NCBI GenBank assembly: GCA_024229695.1
Contig: JAAESD010000418.1
Span: 1-34,871, forward strand
DNA: 34,871 nt
DNA from: a bacterium
GTDB taxonomy: Bacteria > Krumholzibacteriota > Krumholzibacteriia > LZORAL124-64-63
Reading direction: 5' to 3'
The position numbers and the translations under genes were made by a program. The notes under the pieces are model-generated. The model made no database searches and had not been told where the DNA came from. It worked only from the letters and a program-made list of their open reading frames with translations. Positions 1 to 8,188 of this stretch are shown piece after piece (position 1 is the stretch's first letter; each line of letters opens with the position of its first letter).

Positions 1-1056
1 CATGCTTTGAAGTTTGATCAGTCTGAAGCTGCAGGTTTCCCTTTTGCTGTTGGTAATGTTGGTAGCATAGTGAGTAGCCCAGCAATCGGGGATTTTGATA
101 ATGATGGTGATTTTGAAATCACTTTTATTTCTGAAGACGATATGCTGCATGCAATTCATCATGATGGATCAGTCGTTGATGGATTCCCGGTTGTGAATTT
201 TATTTCCAGCAGTGCAAATGTGGGCATACCTTGTCCAAGTCCTGCTCTAGGTGATTTTAATGGTGATGGCTCTCTGGAGATAGTTGCAATCGAAGTTGTT
301 AACGTAAATGAGTCGCACATTCATGTTGTTTATGCGAGCGATATAGGAGGATTCACTCCTGGAACTGACATACCTGGATATCCTATATATATACCGGGTA
401 ACTCAGAATCGAGTCCTGTTGTAGGTGATATCAATGGCGATGAGTTACTGGATGTTGTATTCGGTATTGGTGGCGGCTCAGAAGATAGCCCGAACAACAT
501 TTATGCCTTCAGTACAACCGGTGCTTCTATTGACGGATTTCCAATTACATTGGGTGGTCCAGTGCGGCCTGCACCAGTAATTTGTGATCTGGACAATGAT
601 CTCGATGTTGACATTATCTATGGTGGATGGGACTTGCTGATCCATGTTTGGGACATGCCGTTCCCATATAATCAGGTAAATGTTCCATGGCCAACTTTTG
701 CATGCAACAGTGCGAGAACAGGCGTATATGATCCTGATGATCTGTCAGCTGTGCCTGACCTCGAAACTCCTTCATTATTTACGGTACTGCCTGTTTATCC
801 AAATCCTTTCAACCCTGCAACAAACATTCGGTTGTATGTTCCAGAGGGGACCTCTAGTCCTGTTGATGTTTCTGTTTTTGATGTTCAAGGCAGACGTGTA
901 CGTCAATTACATGCTGGTCAGGTTCCTGCAGGTTGGAACCAATGGACCTGGTACGGTCTGAACGATAGTGGTCGTAATGTAAGTAGTGGAACCTACTTCT
1001 TACGCGCACTTTGGGGTAACGAAAACTCGGTTCAAAAAATGACTCTTGTAAAATAA
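1..1056 (+). CDS. FG-GAP/VCBS-repeat surface protein with T9SS-type C-terminal sorting domain (5' partial)
   Basis: The reading frame is open from base 1, so the N-terminus, with any signal peptide, lies outside the window; 351 residues remain. Four FG-GAP-like repeats with a calcium-binding D-x-D/N-x-D-G core are visible. Their first Asp lies at about residues 31, 85, 143 and 196, a spacing of 53-58 residues that fits successive beta-propeller blades; the third and fourth repeats are degenerate. From residue 266 (YPNPFNP) to the end is a domain of the Por secretion/FlgD Ig-like type: a DVQGRRVR strand, a W-x-G-x-N/D-x-x-G stretch, SGTYFLR, and a final KMTLVK. In Bacteroidetes-type organisms such domains direct type IX secretion through the outer membrane. 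The likely role is a secreted or surface-anchored binding or structural protein. The substrate cannot be told. A terminator follows directly, so this is the last gene of its unit. Confidence 0.85.
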   Translation, partial: HALKFDQSEAAGFPFAVGNVGSIVSSPAIGDFDNDGDFEITFISEDDMLHAIHHDGSVVDGFPVVNFISSSANVGIPCPSPALGDFNGDGSLEIVAIEVVNVNESHIHVVYASDIGGFTPGTDIPGYPIYIPGNSESSPVVGDINGDELLDVVFGIGGGSEDSPNNIYAFSTTGASIDGFPITLGGPVRPAPVICDLDNDLDVDIIYGGWDLLIHVWDMPFPYNQVNVPWPTFACNSARTGVYDPDDLSAVPDLETPSLFTVLPVYPNPFNPATNIRLYVPEGTSSPVDVSVFDVQGRRVRQLHAGQVPAGWNQWTWYGLNDSGRNVSSGTYFLRALWGNENSVQKMTLVK

Positions 1057-1075
1057 AACAATTGGATAATTCAAG

Positions 1076-1106
1076 AGAGGCCTCGCTGAATGCGGGGCCT
1101 CTTTTT
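1076..1106 (+). terminator. Rho-independent terminator after the sorting-domain protein
   Basis: An 11-bp stem (AGAGGCCTCGC with GCGGGGCCTCT, one T-G wobble) closes a 5-base loop TGAAT. It is followed by a run of five T (1102-1106). It starts 20 bases after the stop codon and is much richer in GC than its surroundings. Confidence 0.9.
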
Positions 1107-1107
1107 A

Positions 1108-1136
1108 TTGACCGATGCTATTGATATCTGTATTCT
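1108..1136 (+). promoter_or_regulatory. Candidate sigma-70-like promoter for the substrate-binding protein gene
   Basis: TTGACC at 1108-1113, a 17-bp spacer, and TATTCT at 1131-1136, placed directly behind the preceding terminator and 36 bases before the ATG at 1173. The match to the consensus is 5/6 and 4/6. This is inference from the pattern; the sigma factor of this organism is unknown. Confidence 0.45.
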
Positions 1137-1172
1137 TTAAAGACGTTAATATTTTCATTCAAATGGGGAAAT

Positions 1173-2783
1173 ATGTTTCGCAAACTGTCTGTTTTGCTTA
1201 TTCCATTACTGTTTTTGTATTCAACCGGGTGTACTGAAAAATCCACTCAGAGCAATCAGGAAAATGCTGTTTTTGCTGAAGGTGGCACAGTTGTAATCGC
1301 TCTGGAAGTAGAGCCCGAGAGTTTGAACCCTCTCTTTTACAGGTCATCATATTCTGGCCAAATTCTAACAATCATGCACGACAGTATGCTGGAAATGGGC
1401 GAGGACTTTACTTATCAGTCAAACATTTGCGACGAACTGATCTGGTCTGAAGATAGTCTGTCAATTACAGTCTCCATCAAAGAGTGGCTTTGGAGCAACG
1501 GCACAATAATGACTGCCGATGACATCGTATCATCCTGCGAGTTGTATAAAAACCCTGAACTGGCATGTCCACGACTTAGTGATGCCATAAGAAATATTAA
1601 GTCAGTGGAAGCTATAGATAACCAGACTGTGTGCTACAAGTTTGAGTCAGTTCGTTCTGATATGGTATCGGCTTTGGGGCATTTTATTTTCTCACCTTCG
1701 GATAGAGATGCAATAATTAACGATGGCCGATTAGTTAATACTCTTGTAAATGAATCTGGTATTTACGTGTTGTCAAAGTGGGATCATGACTCATCGTTGG
1801 TTCTGGAGCGGAACGAAAATTATTCGGGTAAGCATTCAAACCTGGAAAGAGTGATATTCAAAATAATACCCGATGAAACATCCAGAGCAATTGCACTGGA
1901 AACTGGTGAAGTTGATGTCCTCAACAATATTCCTCCACATATTGCAAACAGGTTGTCTAGTGTAAAAGAAGTTGTTTTACACAACAGCCCTGGCCGGTTG
2001 GTGGGTATGTTGACATGGAACCTTGAGAACCCAGTTTTTAAAGATCCGACAGTCCGTAAAGCACTTTCATTAGCTATCGACAGAGAACGTATTGTAGAAG
2101 ATTTTCTCTACGGATTTGGCTCTGTAGGCAAAGGGCCAATTCCACCAGCGTCCTGGGCTCATGATGCAAAAATATTACCAGACAATTACAACCCGGAACG
2201 TTCAAAGCGCATGCTCGATAAAGCCGGATGGGTGGACAGTAATGGGGATGGGATAAGGGATAAAGACGGAGTTGATCTGGAATTTAAGATTATTACAAAG
2301 AAAGGTGACTCTGTTCGTGAAAATTCATTAATAATGTTGCGCGAAAACTTCTGTGCAATAGGGGCAAATGTTGAATGCAGTGTAGCAGAATTTTCTTCAA
2401 TGATTGAACAGGTTCGCAGTGGTAATTTTGATTCCTATCTTCGAGTTTACAGCTCACGCATGAGTGTTAACCCATCAGCTCTTTATGCGTCTGGTCCATC
2501 CAGTCGTTTTAATTACGGTAACTATTCATCAGAGTTGGTTGATGCATTTTTAAGGCTGGCGCTTGCTGAAACTGACAGGGAAAAGGCAACTAAACTGTGG
2601 CATAAATTTGAATTTGCTGTTGTTGCAGATCCTCCGGCTGCTTTTTTATATTATCCGCATACAATTGTAGGTGTATCCGAGCGAGTCCAAAATGTTAAAC
2701 CCCATGTGCTCTCTTCTTATAACAACATCAGAGAGTGGTGGATCGCCAAGGAAGACAGGAAGTACTTCCTGAATACCGATTAA
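1173..2783 (+). CDS. ABC transporter substrate-binding lipoprotein, family 5 (peptide/nickel type)
   Basis: 536 residues, matching the usual 500-550 of family 5 (DppA/OppA-like) solute-binding proteins. A hydrophobic signal sequence ends in a lipobox-like YSTGC with Cys20, so the protein is probably lipid-anchored on the outer face of the inner membrane. Family features include the early E-P-x-S-L-N-P segment (EPESLNP, about residue 48), the W-S-x-G-x-x-x-T-A-x-D-x-V segment (about 108-120), the region around VRKALSLAIDRE, and the GWVDSNGDGIRDKDG loop typical of the second lobe. The ATG follows a GGGG Shine-Dalgarno by a few bases. No permease or ATPase gene lies nearby, so it is an orphan here and its substrate is unknown; oligopeptides are the family's commonest ligand. 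It converges on the HIT gene, and the two stop codons overlap. Confidence 0.87.
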   Translation: MFRKLSVLLIPLLFLYSTGCTEKSTQSNQENAVFAEGGTVVIALEVEPESLNPLFYRSSYSGQILTIMHDSMLEMGEDFTYQSNICDELIWSEDSLSITVSIKEWLWSNGTIMTADDIVSSCELYKNPELACPRLSDAIRNIKSVEAIDNQTVCYKFESVRSDMVSALGHFIFSPSDRDAIINDGRLVNTLVNESGIYVLSKWDHDSSLVLERNENYSGKHSNLERVIFKIIPDETSRAIALETGEVDVLNNIPPHIANRLSSVKEVVLHNSPGRLVGMLTWNLENPVFKDPTVRKALSLAIDRERIVEDFLYGFGSVGKGPIPPASWAHDAKILPDNYNPERSKRMLDKAGWVDSNGDGIRDKDGVDLEFKIITKKGDSVRENSLIMLRENFCAIGANVECSVAEFSSMIEQVRSGNFDSYLRVYSSRMSVNPSALYASGPSSRFNYGNYSSELVDAFLRLALAETDREKATKLWHKFEFAVVADPPAAFLYYPHTIVGVSERVQNVKPHVLSSYNNIREWWIAKEDRKYFLNTD

Positions 2784-3124
2784 CCTGGGGGCCATTGTAA
2801 ATGGCGTCCAGCTAGAATGTGCATGTGAATATGCTGAACAGTTTGCCCGCCATCTTCACCACAATTTATAACCAGTCGATATCCATTTTCGTCGAATCCC
2901 TGCTCTTTGCAAATTCTGGTAGCAGCCAAGGTTAATTTGCCAAGCACTGCTGCATGCTCTTCAGTAGTTTCAGAAAGGGAGCTGATGTGCAATTTCGGGA
3001 TAACCAGGCAGTGAAAAGGAGCCTGTGGATTGATGTCCATGAAAGCCAGTAAATCATCATCCTGGTACAGAAAATCGCATGGTATTTCACCACTGATTAT
3101 TTTACAAAAAAGACAGTTGCTCAT
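2780..3124 (-). CDS. HIT-family hydrolase (HinT-like nucleotide phosphoramidase)
   Basis: 114 residues, a normal length for HinT proteins. The active-site triad H-x-H-x-H is at residues 98, 100 and 102 (QHIHMHILAG). The N-terminal CLFCKI pair of cysteines and the EIP, FMDINPQAP and H-x-LVIPK segments are classical for the family. Known members hydrolyse AMP-lysine, adenosine phosphoramidates and aminoacyl-adenylates in the cytosol. I chose the ATG at 3124 over the upstream in-frame ATG at 3148 because a GGAGGG site sits just before it and family members start at this point (M-x-x-C-x-F-C). It is the only minus-strand gene in the window. Its TTA stop complement (2780-2782) overlaps the stop of the substrate-binding protein gene. 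Confidence 0.92.
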   Translation of the reverse strand: MSNCLFCKIISGEIPCDFLYQDDDLLAFMDINPQAPFHCLVIPKLHISSLSETTEEHAAVLGKLTLAATRICKEQGFDENGYRLVINCGEDGGQTVQHIHMHILAGRHLQWPPG

Positions 3125-3172
3125 TGAGTTACCCTCCATTTCAGGCAAAACTGATTTTACGAAAGTAAGTCC

Positions 3173-3201
3173 ATTCTAATGGAGACTGACTTCGAGTTCA
3201 A
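3173..3201 (-). promoter_or_regulatory. Candidate promoter for the HIT gene
   Basis: On the minus strand, TTGAAC (3201-3196), a 17-bp spacer, then TAGAAT (3178-3173), about 49 bases upstream of the HIT ATG. The -10 box overlaps a small dyad TCCATT-CT-AATGGA (3170-3183). Pattern-based only. Confidence 0.4.
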
Positions 3202-3218
3202 TCCTAGTTATTGAAATG

Positions 3219-3247
3219 TTGACGAGAATTGCCTGCCCTTGTAACAT
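3219..3247 (+). promoter_or_regulatory. Candidate promoter for the hsp20-lon-envelope operon
   Basis: TTGACG at 3219-3224, a 17-bp spacer, TAACAT at 3242-3247, 53 bases before the ATG at 3301. It is divergent from the HIT promoter candidate. No CIRCE element (TTAGCACTC-N9-GAGTGCTAA) is visible despite the heat-shock gene downstream. Confidence 0.35.
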
Positions 3248-3300
3248 AAAACAAAATCGGCAAAAAGATGCTGATTCCACTGTAGATTTTGGCGGTAATA

Positions 3301-3666
3301 ATGAATAGTAGCTTTGAAATATTAGTGACTTTGTTGCGCGAACCTGCAAACAAAGTTGCTGTCGATGACCTCTCAAGCTGGAACCCGGCTGCTGATGTTT
3401 ATGGTGTTGATGACAAGTTCATTGTACAGGTAGATTTGTCTGGTATTGAACCAGGCGTACTGTCTGTGCAGGCAAATAGTGATTATTTGCTAATAAAAGG
3501 AACTCGCCCGGATCAGGCTCATGTTGGCTCCAGACATTATTTCAATATGGAGATAGATGTAGGGCCTTTTTCCAAGCGAATTGAAATTCCTGTTTCCGTC
3601 GATCCCGAAAGTGCTATTGCAGAGTACAAAAACGGCTTCTTGTTTATTATTTTCAACAGGAAGTAG
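3301..3666 (+). CDS. Small heat-shock protein, Hsp20/alpha-crystallin family
   Basis: 121 residues from the ATG at 3301; an in-frame TTG at 3289 is possible but less likely. The alpha-crystallin domain covers about residues 30-121. It starts WNPAADVYGVDDKFIVQVDL and continues through L-x-I-K-G and FSKRIEIPVSVD. It ends in AEYKNGFLFIIF, which is the conserved A-x-x-x-N-G-V-L signature with F for V. Family members are ATP-independent holdases that bind unfolding proteins as oligomers. The very short tail after the GFL motif lacks the usual I-x-I/V anchor, which may limit higher oligomers. The lon gene starts 8 bases downstream, so chaperone and protease are very likely co-expressed as a quality-control pair. 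Confidence 0.85.
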   Translation: MNSSFEILVTLLREPANKVAVDDLSSWNPAADVYGVDDKFIVQVDLSGIEPGVLSVQANSDYLLIKGTRPDQAHVGSRHYFNMEIDVGPFSKRIEIPVSVDPESAIAEYKNGFLFIIFNRK

Positions 3667-3674
3667 GAGTATAA

Positions 3675-6038
3675 ATGACAACGGACAAAATTTTTGACGA
3701 TGAATTGGTGATCCCTTCAGAGGTTCCCATCCTGCCAATCAGTGATGCTGTTATATTTCCATATATGATGGTTCCTTTGGTTCTCAGTGATGAAAATCTT
3801 ATCCAATTAGCTGACGATTGTTTGACCAGTGGGAAAATATTAGGAGCATTCGCACAGAGGGATTTGATTGAAGGTGAAGATTTAGAAGATGAAACGGAGC
3901 TTATTTATCATACTGGTACAGCTGTAAAAATTCAAAAAATGTTGAGATTTCCGGATGGAAGCATGCGCTTACTTGGTCAAGGTATTGCCAGAATTAAAAT
4001 CAAGAAATTTACTTCTGACGAACCATATATGAAAGCCAATGTGGAAATAGTTAAAGAATCTTCGGGAACAGATTCACGCACGCTGGCATATATGCGTGGT
4101 GTGTCGAACAATTTCCTTAAAATCATTGAAGCCAGCGAGGGATTGTCAGATGAGTTGAAGGTAGTGGTCATGAATATCGATGAACCAGGCCGCCTTGCAG
4201 ACCTCATTGCAACCAACCTGGATATTGAAGTCGATGAAAAGCAGAGTATCCTGGAAATGGCTGCGCCGCTGAATCGCTTGAAGCTTCTGTCGAAAATCGT
4301 GATGCGTGAATTGGAAGTACTGGAGTTAGGCGAGAAGCTACAATCCAAGGTACGTAAATCTATCGACAAGGATCAACGAGAATATTACTTGCGCCAGCAG
4401 CTGAAAACAATCCAGCGTGAGCTTGGCGACACTGATGACTTGAGTATCGAAATAGAAGATTTACGCCAACGAATTGACGACTCGGATCTGCCTGAGAAAG
4501 TTGAAGCTGCTGCAGAGAAGGAATTCGGCAGGCTTTCCAGAATGTCACCAAGTTCAAGTGAATATTCAGTTACAAAGACTTATATAGATTGGCTCCTTGA
4601 TTTGCCATGGAATACATCCAGTGAAGATAAACTGAACTTGAAACGGGCAGCCAAAATCTTGAATCGGGATCATTACGGTCTGGATGATGTTAAGCAGAGA
4701 ATCCTGGAGTTCCTGGCAATTCGTAAATTGAAGGGTGATAACAAAGGTCCAATTATTTGTCTGGTAGGACCTCCTGGAGTTGGTAAGACTTCTCTTGGAA
4801 AGAGCATTGCAGAAGCTGTAGGCAGGAAGTTTATCAGATTTTCATTGGGCGGCATGCGTGATGAAGCTGAGATCAGGGGACATCGGAGGACTTATGTTGG
4901 TGCAATGCCTGGCAGATTAATCAGCGGTATAAAAGATTGTGAAACCAATAATCCGCTTATCATGCTTGATGAAATAGATAAACTGGGTAATGACTTCCGT
5001 GGTGATCCTTCAAGTGCTTTGCTTGAAGTGCTAGACCCGGAGCAGAACAATTCGTTTGCTGACCATTATATTGCTCTACCGTTTGATCTCTCGAAAATAT
5101 TGTTTATTTGTACAGCTAATGTTTTAGATACTATTCCACGACCATTGCTGGACAGAATGGAAGTCATTAATCTTTCTGGTTACACAAATATGGAAAAAAT
5201 GGAAATTGCAAAACGATATTTAGTGCCAAAGCAGGTCGATAATAATGGTCTCAAGACATCGCAGATTTCTTTCACCGATGCCGGGGTTAGAAAATTGATT
5301 GGTGAATATACCAGAGAAGCTGGTGTTCGCAGTCTTGAACGCATAATCGGTTCTGTTTGCAGAAAAGTTGCATTTGATGTTGCTTCAGGCAAAAAAGGTT
5401 CAAAGTCAGTGAGCGCGAAAAATGTTTCCGATTACCTGGGACCTGCCAAATTTGAAGGTGACAGATTGCGTAGCAAGGCGAAAATTGGCGTAGCAACCGG
5501 CTTGGCTTGGACTTCTGTCGGAGGCAAGATACTTTATCTTGAAGGGGTGGCCTTGCCTGGTGGCACAGGCCTACTTAAATTAACTGGCCAGCTTGGAAGC
5601 GTAATGCAGGAGTCTGCCAATGCTGCACATTCTTATTTGCGCGCACGATTTGGGGGAGACTCAAAGTACATCAGTTTCTTCACTAAAACAGATGTGCATA
5701 TTCATATTCCAGCAGGTTCTATCCCCAAAGATGGACCAAGTGCTGGCATAGCGATGGCAACTGTATTAATGTCCCTGATGACTGGCGTGGCAATCAACCG
5801 CAAAACAGCTATGACTGGCGAGATAACTTTAACAGGAGATGTGTTGCCGATAGGTGGATTGAAGGATAAGGTACTTGCTGCACATCGGGCAGGAATTGAT
5901 ACAATCATGTTGCCCGCTAGTAACGAAGTTGATTTGGATAAACTGCCAAAAGAAGTTCGGAAAGAAATTCGATTTGTTCCTGTAACAAATATCAACCAGG
6001 TTTGGGCAGAAGTTTTCCCAACAGTAAAGTGTAAGTGA
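3675..6038 (+). CDS. lon: ATP-dependent Lon protease (LonA type)
   Basis: 787 residues, close to E. coli Lon (784). Order of domains: N-terminal LAN substrate-binding domain (about 15-210, starting PILPISDAVIFPYMMVPL), helical linker with the YYLRQQLK segment, AAA+ ATPase with Walker A GPPGVGKT at 365-372 and Walker B IMLDEID, then the C-terminal Ser/Lys protease. The catalytic Ser is Ser689 in PKDGPSAG and the catalytic Lys is Lys732 in GGLKDKVLAAHRAG. Their spacing of 43 residues equals that of E. coli (679/722). It degrades misfolded and regulatory proteins in the cytosol. A GGAG Shine-Dalgarno lies before the ATG, 8 bases after the hsp20 stop. All catalytic elements are intact. Confidence 0.97.
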   Translation: MTTDKIFDDELVIPSEVPILPISDAVIFPYMMVPLVLSDENLIQLADDCLTSGKILGAFAQRDLIEGEDLEDETELIYHTGTAVKIQKMLRFPDGSMRLLGQGIARIKIKKFTSDEPYMKANVEIVKESSGTDSRTLAYMRGVSNNFLKIIEASEGLSDELKVVVMNIDEPGRLADLIATNLDIEVDEKQSILEMAAPLNRLKLLSKIVMRELEVLELGEKLQSKVRKSIDKDQREYYLRQQLKTIQRELGDTDDLSIEIEDLRQRIDDSDLPEKVEAAAEKEFGRLSRMSPSSSEYSVTKTYIDWLLDLPWNTSSEDKLNLKRAAKILNRDHYGLDDVKQRILEFLAIRKLKGDNKGPIICLVGPPGVGKTSLGKSIAEAVGRKFIRFSLGGMRDEAEIRGHRRTYVGAMPGRLISGIKDCETNNPLIMLDEIDKLGNDFRGDPSSALLEVLDPEQNNSFADHYIALPFDLSKILFICTANVLDTIPRPLLDRMEVINLSGYTNMEKMEIAKRYLVPKQVDNNGLKTSQISFTDAGVRKLIGEYTREAGVRSLERIIGSVCRKVAFDVASGKKGSKSVSAKNVSDYLGPAKFEGDRLRSKAKIGVATGLAWTSVGGKILYLEGVALPGGTGLLKLTGQLGSVMQESANAAHSYLRARFGGDSKYISFFTKTDVHIHIPAGSIPKDGPSAGIAMATVLMSLMTGVAINRKTAMTGEITLTGDVLPIGGLKDKVLAAHRAGIDTIMLPASNEVDLDKLPKEVRKEIRFVPVTNINQVWAEVFPTVKCK

Positions 6039-6062
6039 AAGTTAAATGGAGGATAGCTGCAA

Positions 6063-7127
6063 GTGGCACATAGCGGAATTCTGGCAAAGTTATTAAAAAA
6101 GTTTCTACTCAAAGGTGATTCTGAAGGTTTTGTCCTGCCTGGGGCTATTTCCGATGAGTCGCGCATATTGGCTATTGATACTGGTGATCTTTCTGAATTT
6201 CTTTTTTACCTTCCATTGATTCAAGCAATAAGAAATCGCTACCCAAGAGCACAGATTGATATTTTGACTCCTGAGGAACATGAATCTCTGGTTGCCCCGA
6301 GTGGTCTGGCAAGAAACTGTTTGCTTTACAATTCAAAACAACTGCGTCCGTGGAGTCCCGGATTAATGGGACTTGTAAAGGACATCCGTGCTCGTTCATA
6401 TGATATAAGTATTGTCATGAGTTTCGATCCTTCACCAGCACTTGAGTCTGTAGCATTGCTTAGTGGTGCAGGATTAAGAATGGGGCCTTCGCACAAGGGC
6501 TCTTCTCCAGCAATCAATTTTGAGATCAAGGCTCGACCTGAAGATAAGCGTTATCGTGGTACCAGGCTTCAGGCAGCTGCTCCATTCCTGGATTTGCCAA
6601 ACCTCAGTGGCCCATGCAGGCTTCCACTTCCTGAAGAAAAACTGAAAAAAATGGGACAGAAGATTCACTTTATAAAACCTCGCCAAAGTGAAGTCCTGAT
6701 TGGTGTCGATCCTGCTTTAGGTAAATCAGGTGTAGGGTTTTCAGCCCAGAATTTACATTTTGTGGTAAACCAGATATCCAGTCAATTATCCTGCCGTACC
6801 GTTCCTGTATCTTTTTCTGAAGACACGGAAAGGCTTGCCCGCTTTGAGGCAGGGCTCAACGTACCACCTTTGGCATTACCCAGAGAATCCCTATTTGATG
6901 TAATTCAGCTTGTTGCTCATTGCGATCTGTTTCTATCTGGCAACACTGATTTGTTCCATTTTGCAGCTGCGCTTGAAGTACCAACAATTGGCTTGTTCAT
7001 GGCTGAGGATACAGCTGTGTGGGAGCCCGCCGACTCCAGTCATGTATGTATTTTACGTATTTCCGAAGGCCAACGAGTTGAAATTGATACTCTTATGGCT
7101 GCGATTGCAGATGTCAGGAGCAGCTGA
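6063..7127 (+). CDS. Divergent family 9 glycosyltransferase (heptosyltransferase-like)
   Basis: 354 residues, GTG start after GGAGG. The GT9 (GT-B fold) pattern can be seen: an N-terminal ILAIDTGDLSEFLFYLPLIQAIR that matches the L-G-D-x-x-x-x-L-P segment of WaaC/WaaF, and a C-terminal LFLSGNTDLFHFAAALEVPTIG-like donor site. At the donor site the family's D-S/T-G-L-x-H is replaced by N-T-D-L-F-H, so the conserved Asp is Asn here. Activity or donor use may therefore differ. The gene ends in TGATG, overlapping the next start, which indicates translational coupling with the WaaF-like gene. Likely role: transfer of a sugar to an envelope glycan on the cytosolic face of the inner membrane. It could also be an inactive or regulatory paralog. 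Confidence 0.75.
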   Translation: MAHSGILAKLLKKFLLKGDSEGFVLPGAISDESRILAIDTGDLSEFLFYLPLIQAIRNRYPRAQIDILTPEEHESLVAPSGLARNCLLYNSKQLRPWSPGLMGLVKDIRARSYDISIVMSFDPSPALESVALLSGAGLRMGPSHKGSSPAINFEIKARPEDKRYRGTRLQAAAPFLDLPNLSGPCRLPLPEEKLKKMGQKIHFIKPRQSEVLIGVDPALGKSGVGFSAQNLHFVVNQISSQLSCRTVPVSFSEDTERLARFEAGLNVPPLALPRESLFDVIQLVAHCDLFLSGNTDLFHFAAALEVPTIGLFMAEDTAVWEPADSSHVCILRISEGQRVEIDTLMAAIADVRSS

Positions 7128-8188
7128 TGGTTTCCCATCGGGATATTAAAAGCCAAAAGCTGTTGGTGGTTATGCCCAACTGGCTTGGCGACTTTGTAAT
7201 GGCAACAACATTTCTAAACTCTCTCAGACAATTAGAAAAAATTAAAAACTATTCAATTTCAGTTTTAGTTCGGGAAAGTTGGGCTGACCTGCTCAAACAT
7301 GATTCTCGAGTTGATGATGTAATATTATATAAGCGAACAGGTGAACATAGTGGTTTCGCAGGAAATGTGAGGCTTGCAAAAGCCTTGCGGAAACACAAAT
7401 TCGATTCTGCTATATTACTTGTACCATCGTTCAGATCTGCTGCAGTAACTTTGCTTGCCAATATCCCGGAGCGCATCGGTTTTAAAGGTGATGGCAGGTC
7501 ACTCTTTCTGACACACAATATTCCAAGGCCTGAAAAAGGGGAGATGCATTTTACTGAAGAGCTGCATCTGCTGGCAAAATCTTTCGATGAAACCTATGTA
7601 CCCTATGAGTCATTGCCGTCTATTGAATATCCTGGTTTGTACGAAAATAATACTCACAACTACTGGACCGTTGCAATTGGCTCTACGTATGGTGATGCCA
7701 AGTGTTGGCCAATTGACCGTGTAGCTGATTTCCTGGTACGTATGGTACGGGATAATAAACAAAGTATAGCTCTTGTCGGCGATAGCAAAGCGGCAGCTCA
7801 TGTTGCTGATTTGAAAAATAAAACAGGTTTAAATTGGCTCGATGACTTTGGCGATGAAGCTGGAGTAGTAGATTTTACAGGTAGGACTACACTGATTGAA
7901 ATATCGAACATACTGAGTAGATCAAAAATGTTTATCGGCAACGATAGCGGATTGATGCACTTGAGTGCCGCCCTTGGTTGCCCGACTGTTGGAATATTTG
8001 GCTCTACCAGTCCAGCGTGGACTTTTCCTAAAGGTCGATGGACAACGGCTGTTGCTGTTGCAGGCTTTTCATGCAGCCCCTGTTTTTTAAAGAACTGTAC
8101 GCATACTGAATTTTGTCTGGAAACAATCAGTGCAGAAGATGTATATGAATCTGCGCATGCTCTGATCAAGGAAGCCGGGGAATTATGA
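7127..8188 (+). CDS. ADP-heptose:LPS heptosyltransferase, WaaF-like (GT9)
   Basis: 353 residues, the most canonical of the four GT9 proteins here. N-terminal acceptor half: LLVVMPNWLGDFVMATTFL, with the conserved G-D. C-terminal donor half: GNDSGLMHLSAALGCPTVG followed by IFGSTSPAWTFP, typical of heptosyltransferase II. The tail has four cysteines (CSPC, KNC, EFC), a common feature in this subfamily. Known relatives add L-glycero-D-manno-heptose from ADP-heptose to the LPS inner core at the cytosolic face of the inner membrane. Start and stop overlap with its neighbours (TGATG upstream, ATGA downstream). The adjacent gmhB supports heptose as the donor. I leave the symbol blank because four paralogs are present and the acceptor position is not readable. 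Confidence 0.88.
   Translation: MVSHRDIKSQKLLVVMPNWLGDFVMATTFLNSLRQLEKIKNYSISVLVRESWADLLKHDSRVDDVILYKRTGEHSGFAGNVRLAKALRKHKFDSAILLVPSFRSAAVTLLANIPERIGFKGDGRSLFLTHNIPRPEKGEMHFTEELHLLAKSFDETYVPYESLPSIEYPGLYENNTHNYWTVAIGSTYGDAKCWPIDRVADFLVRMVRDNKQSIALVGDSKAAAHVADLKNKTGLNWLDDFGDEAGVVDFTGRTTLIEISNILSRSKMFIGNDSGLMHLSAALGCPTVGIFGSTSPAWTFPKGRWTTAVAVAGFSCSPCFLKNCTHTEFCLETISAEDVYESAHALIKEAGEL

Noticed and set aside
3164..3300. A CIRCE heat-shock operator before hsp20
   Set aside because: No TTAGCACTC-N9-GAGTGCTAA or close match was found. Only a small TCCATT-CT-AATGGA dyad is present, and it belongs to the opposite HIT promoter.
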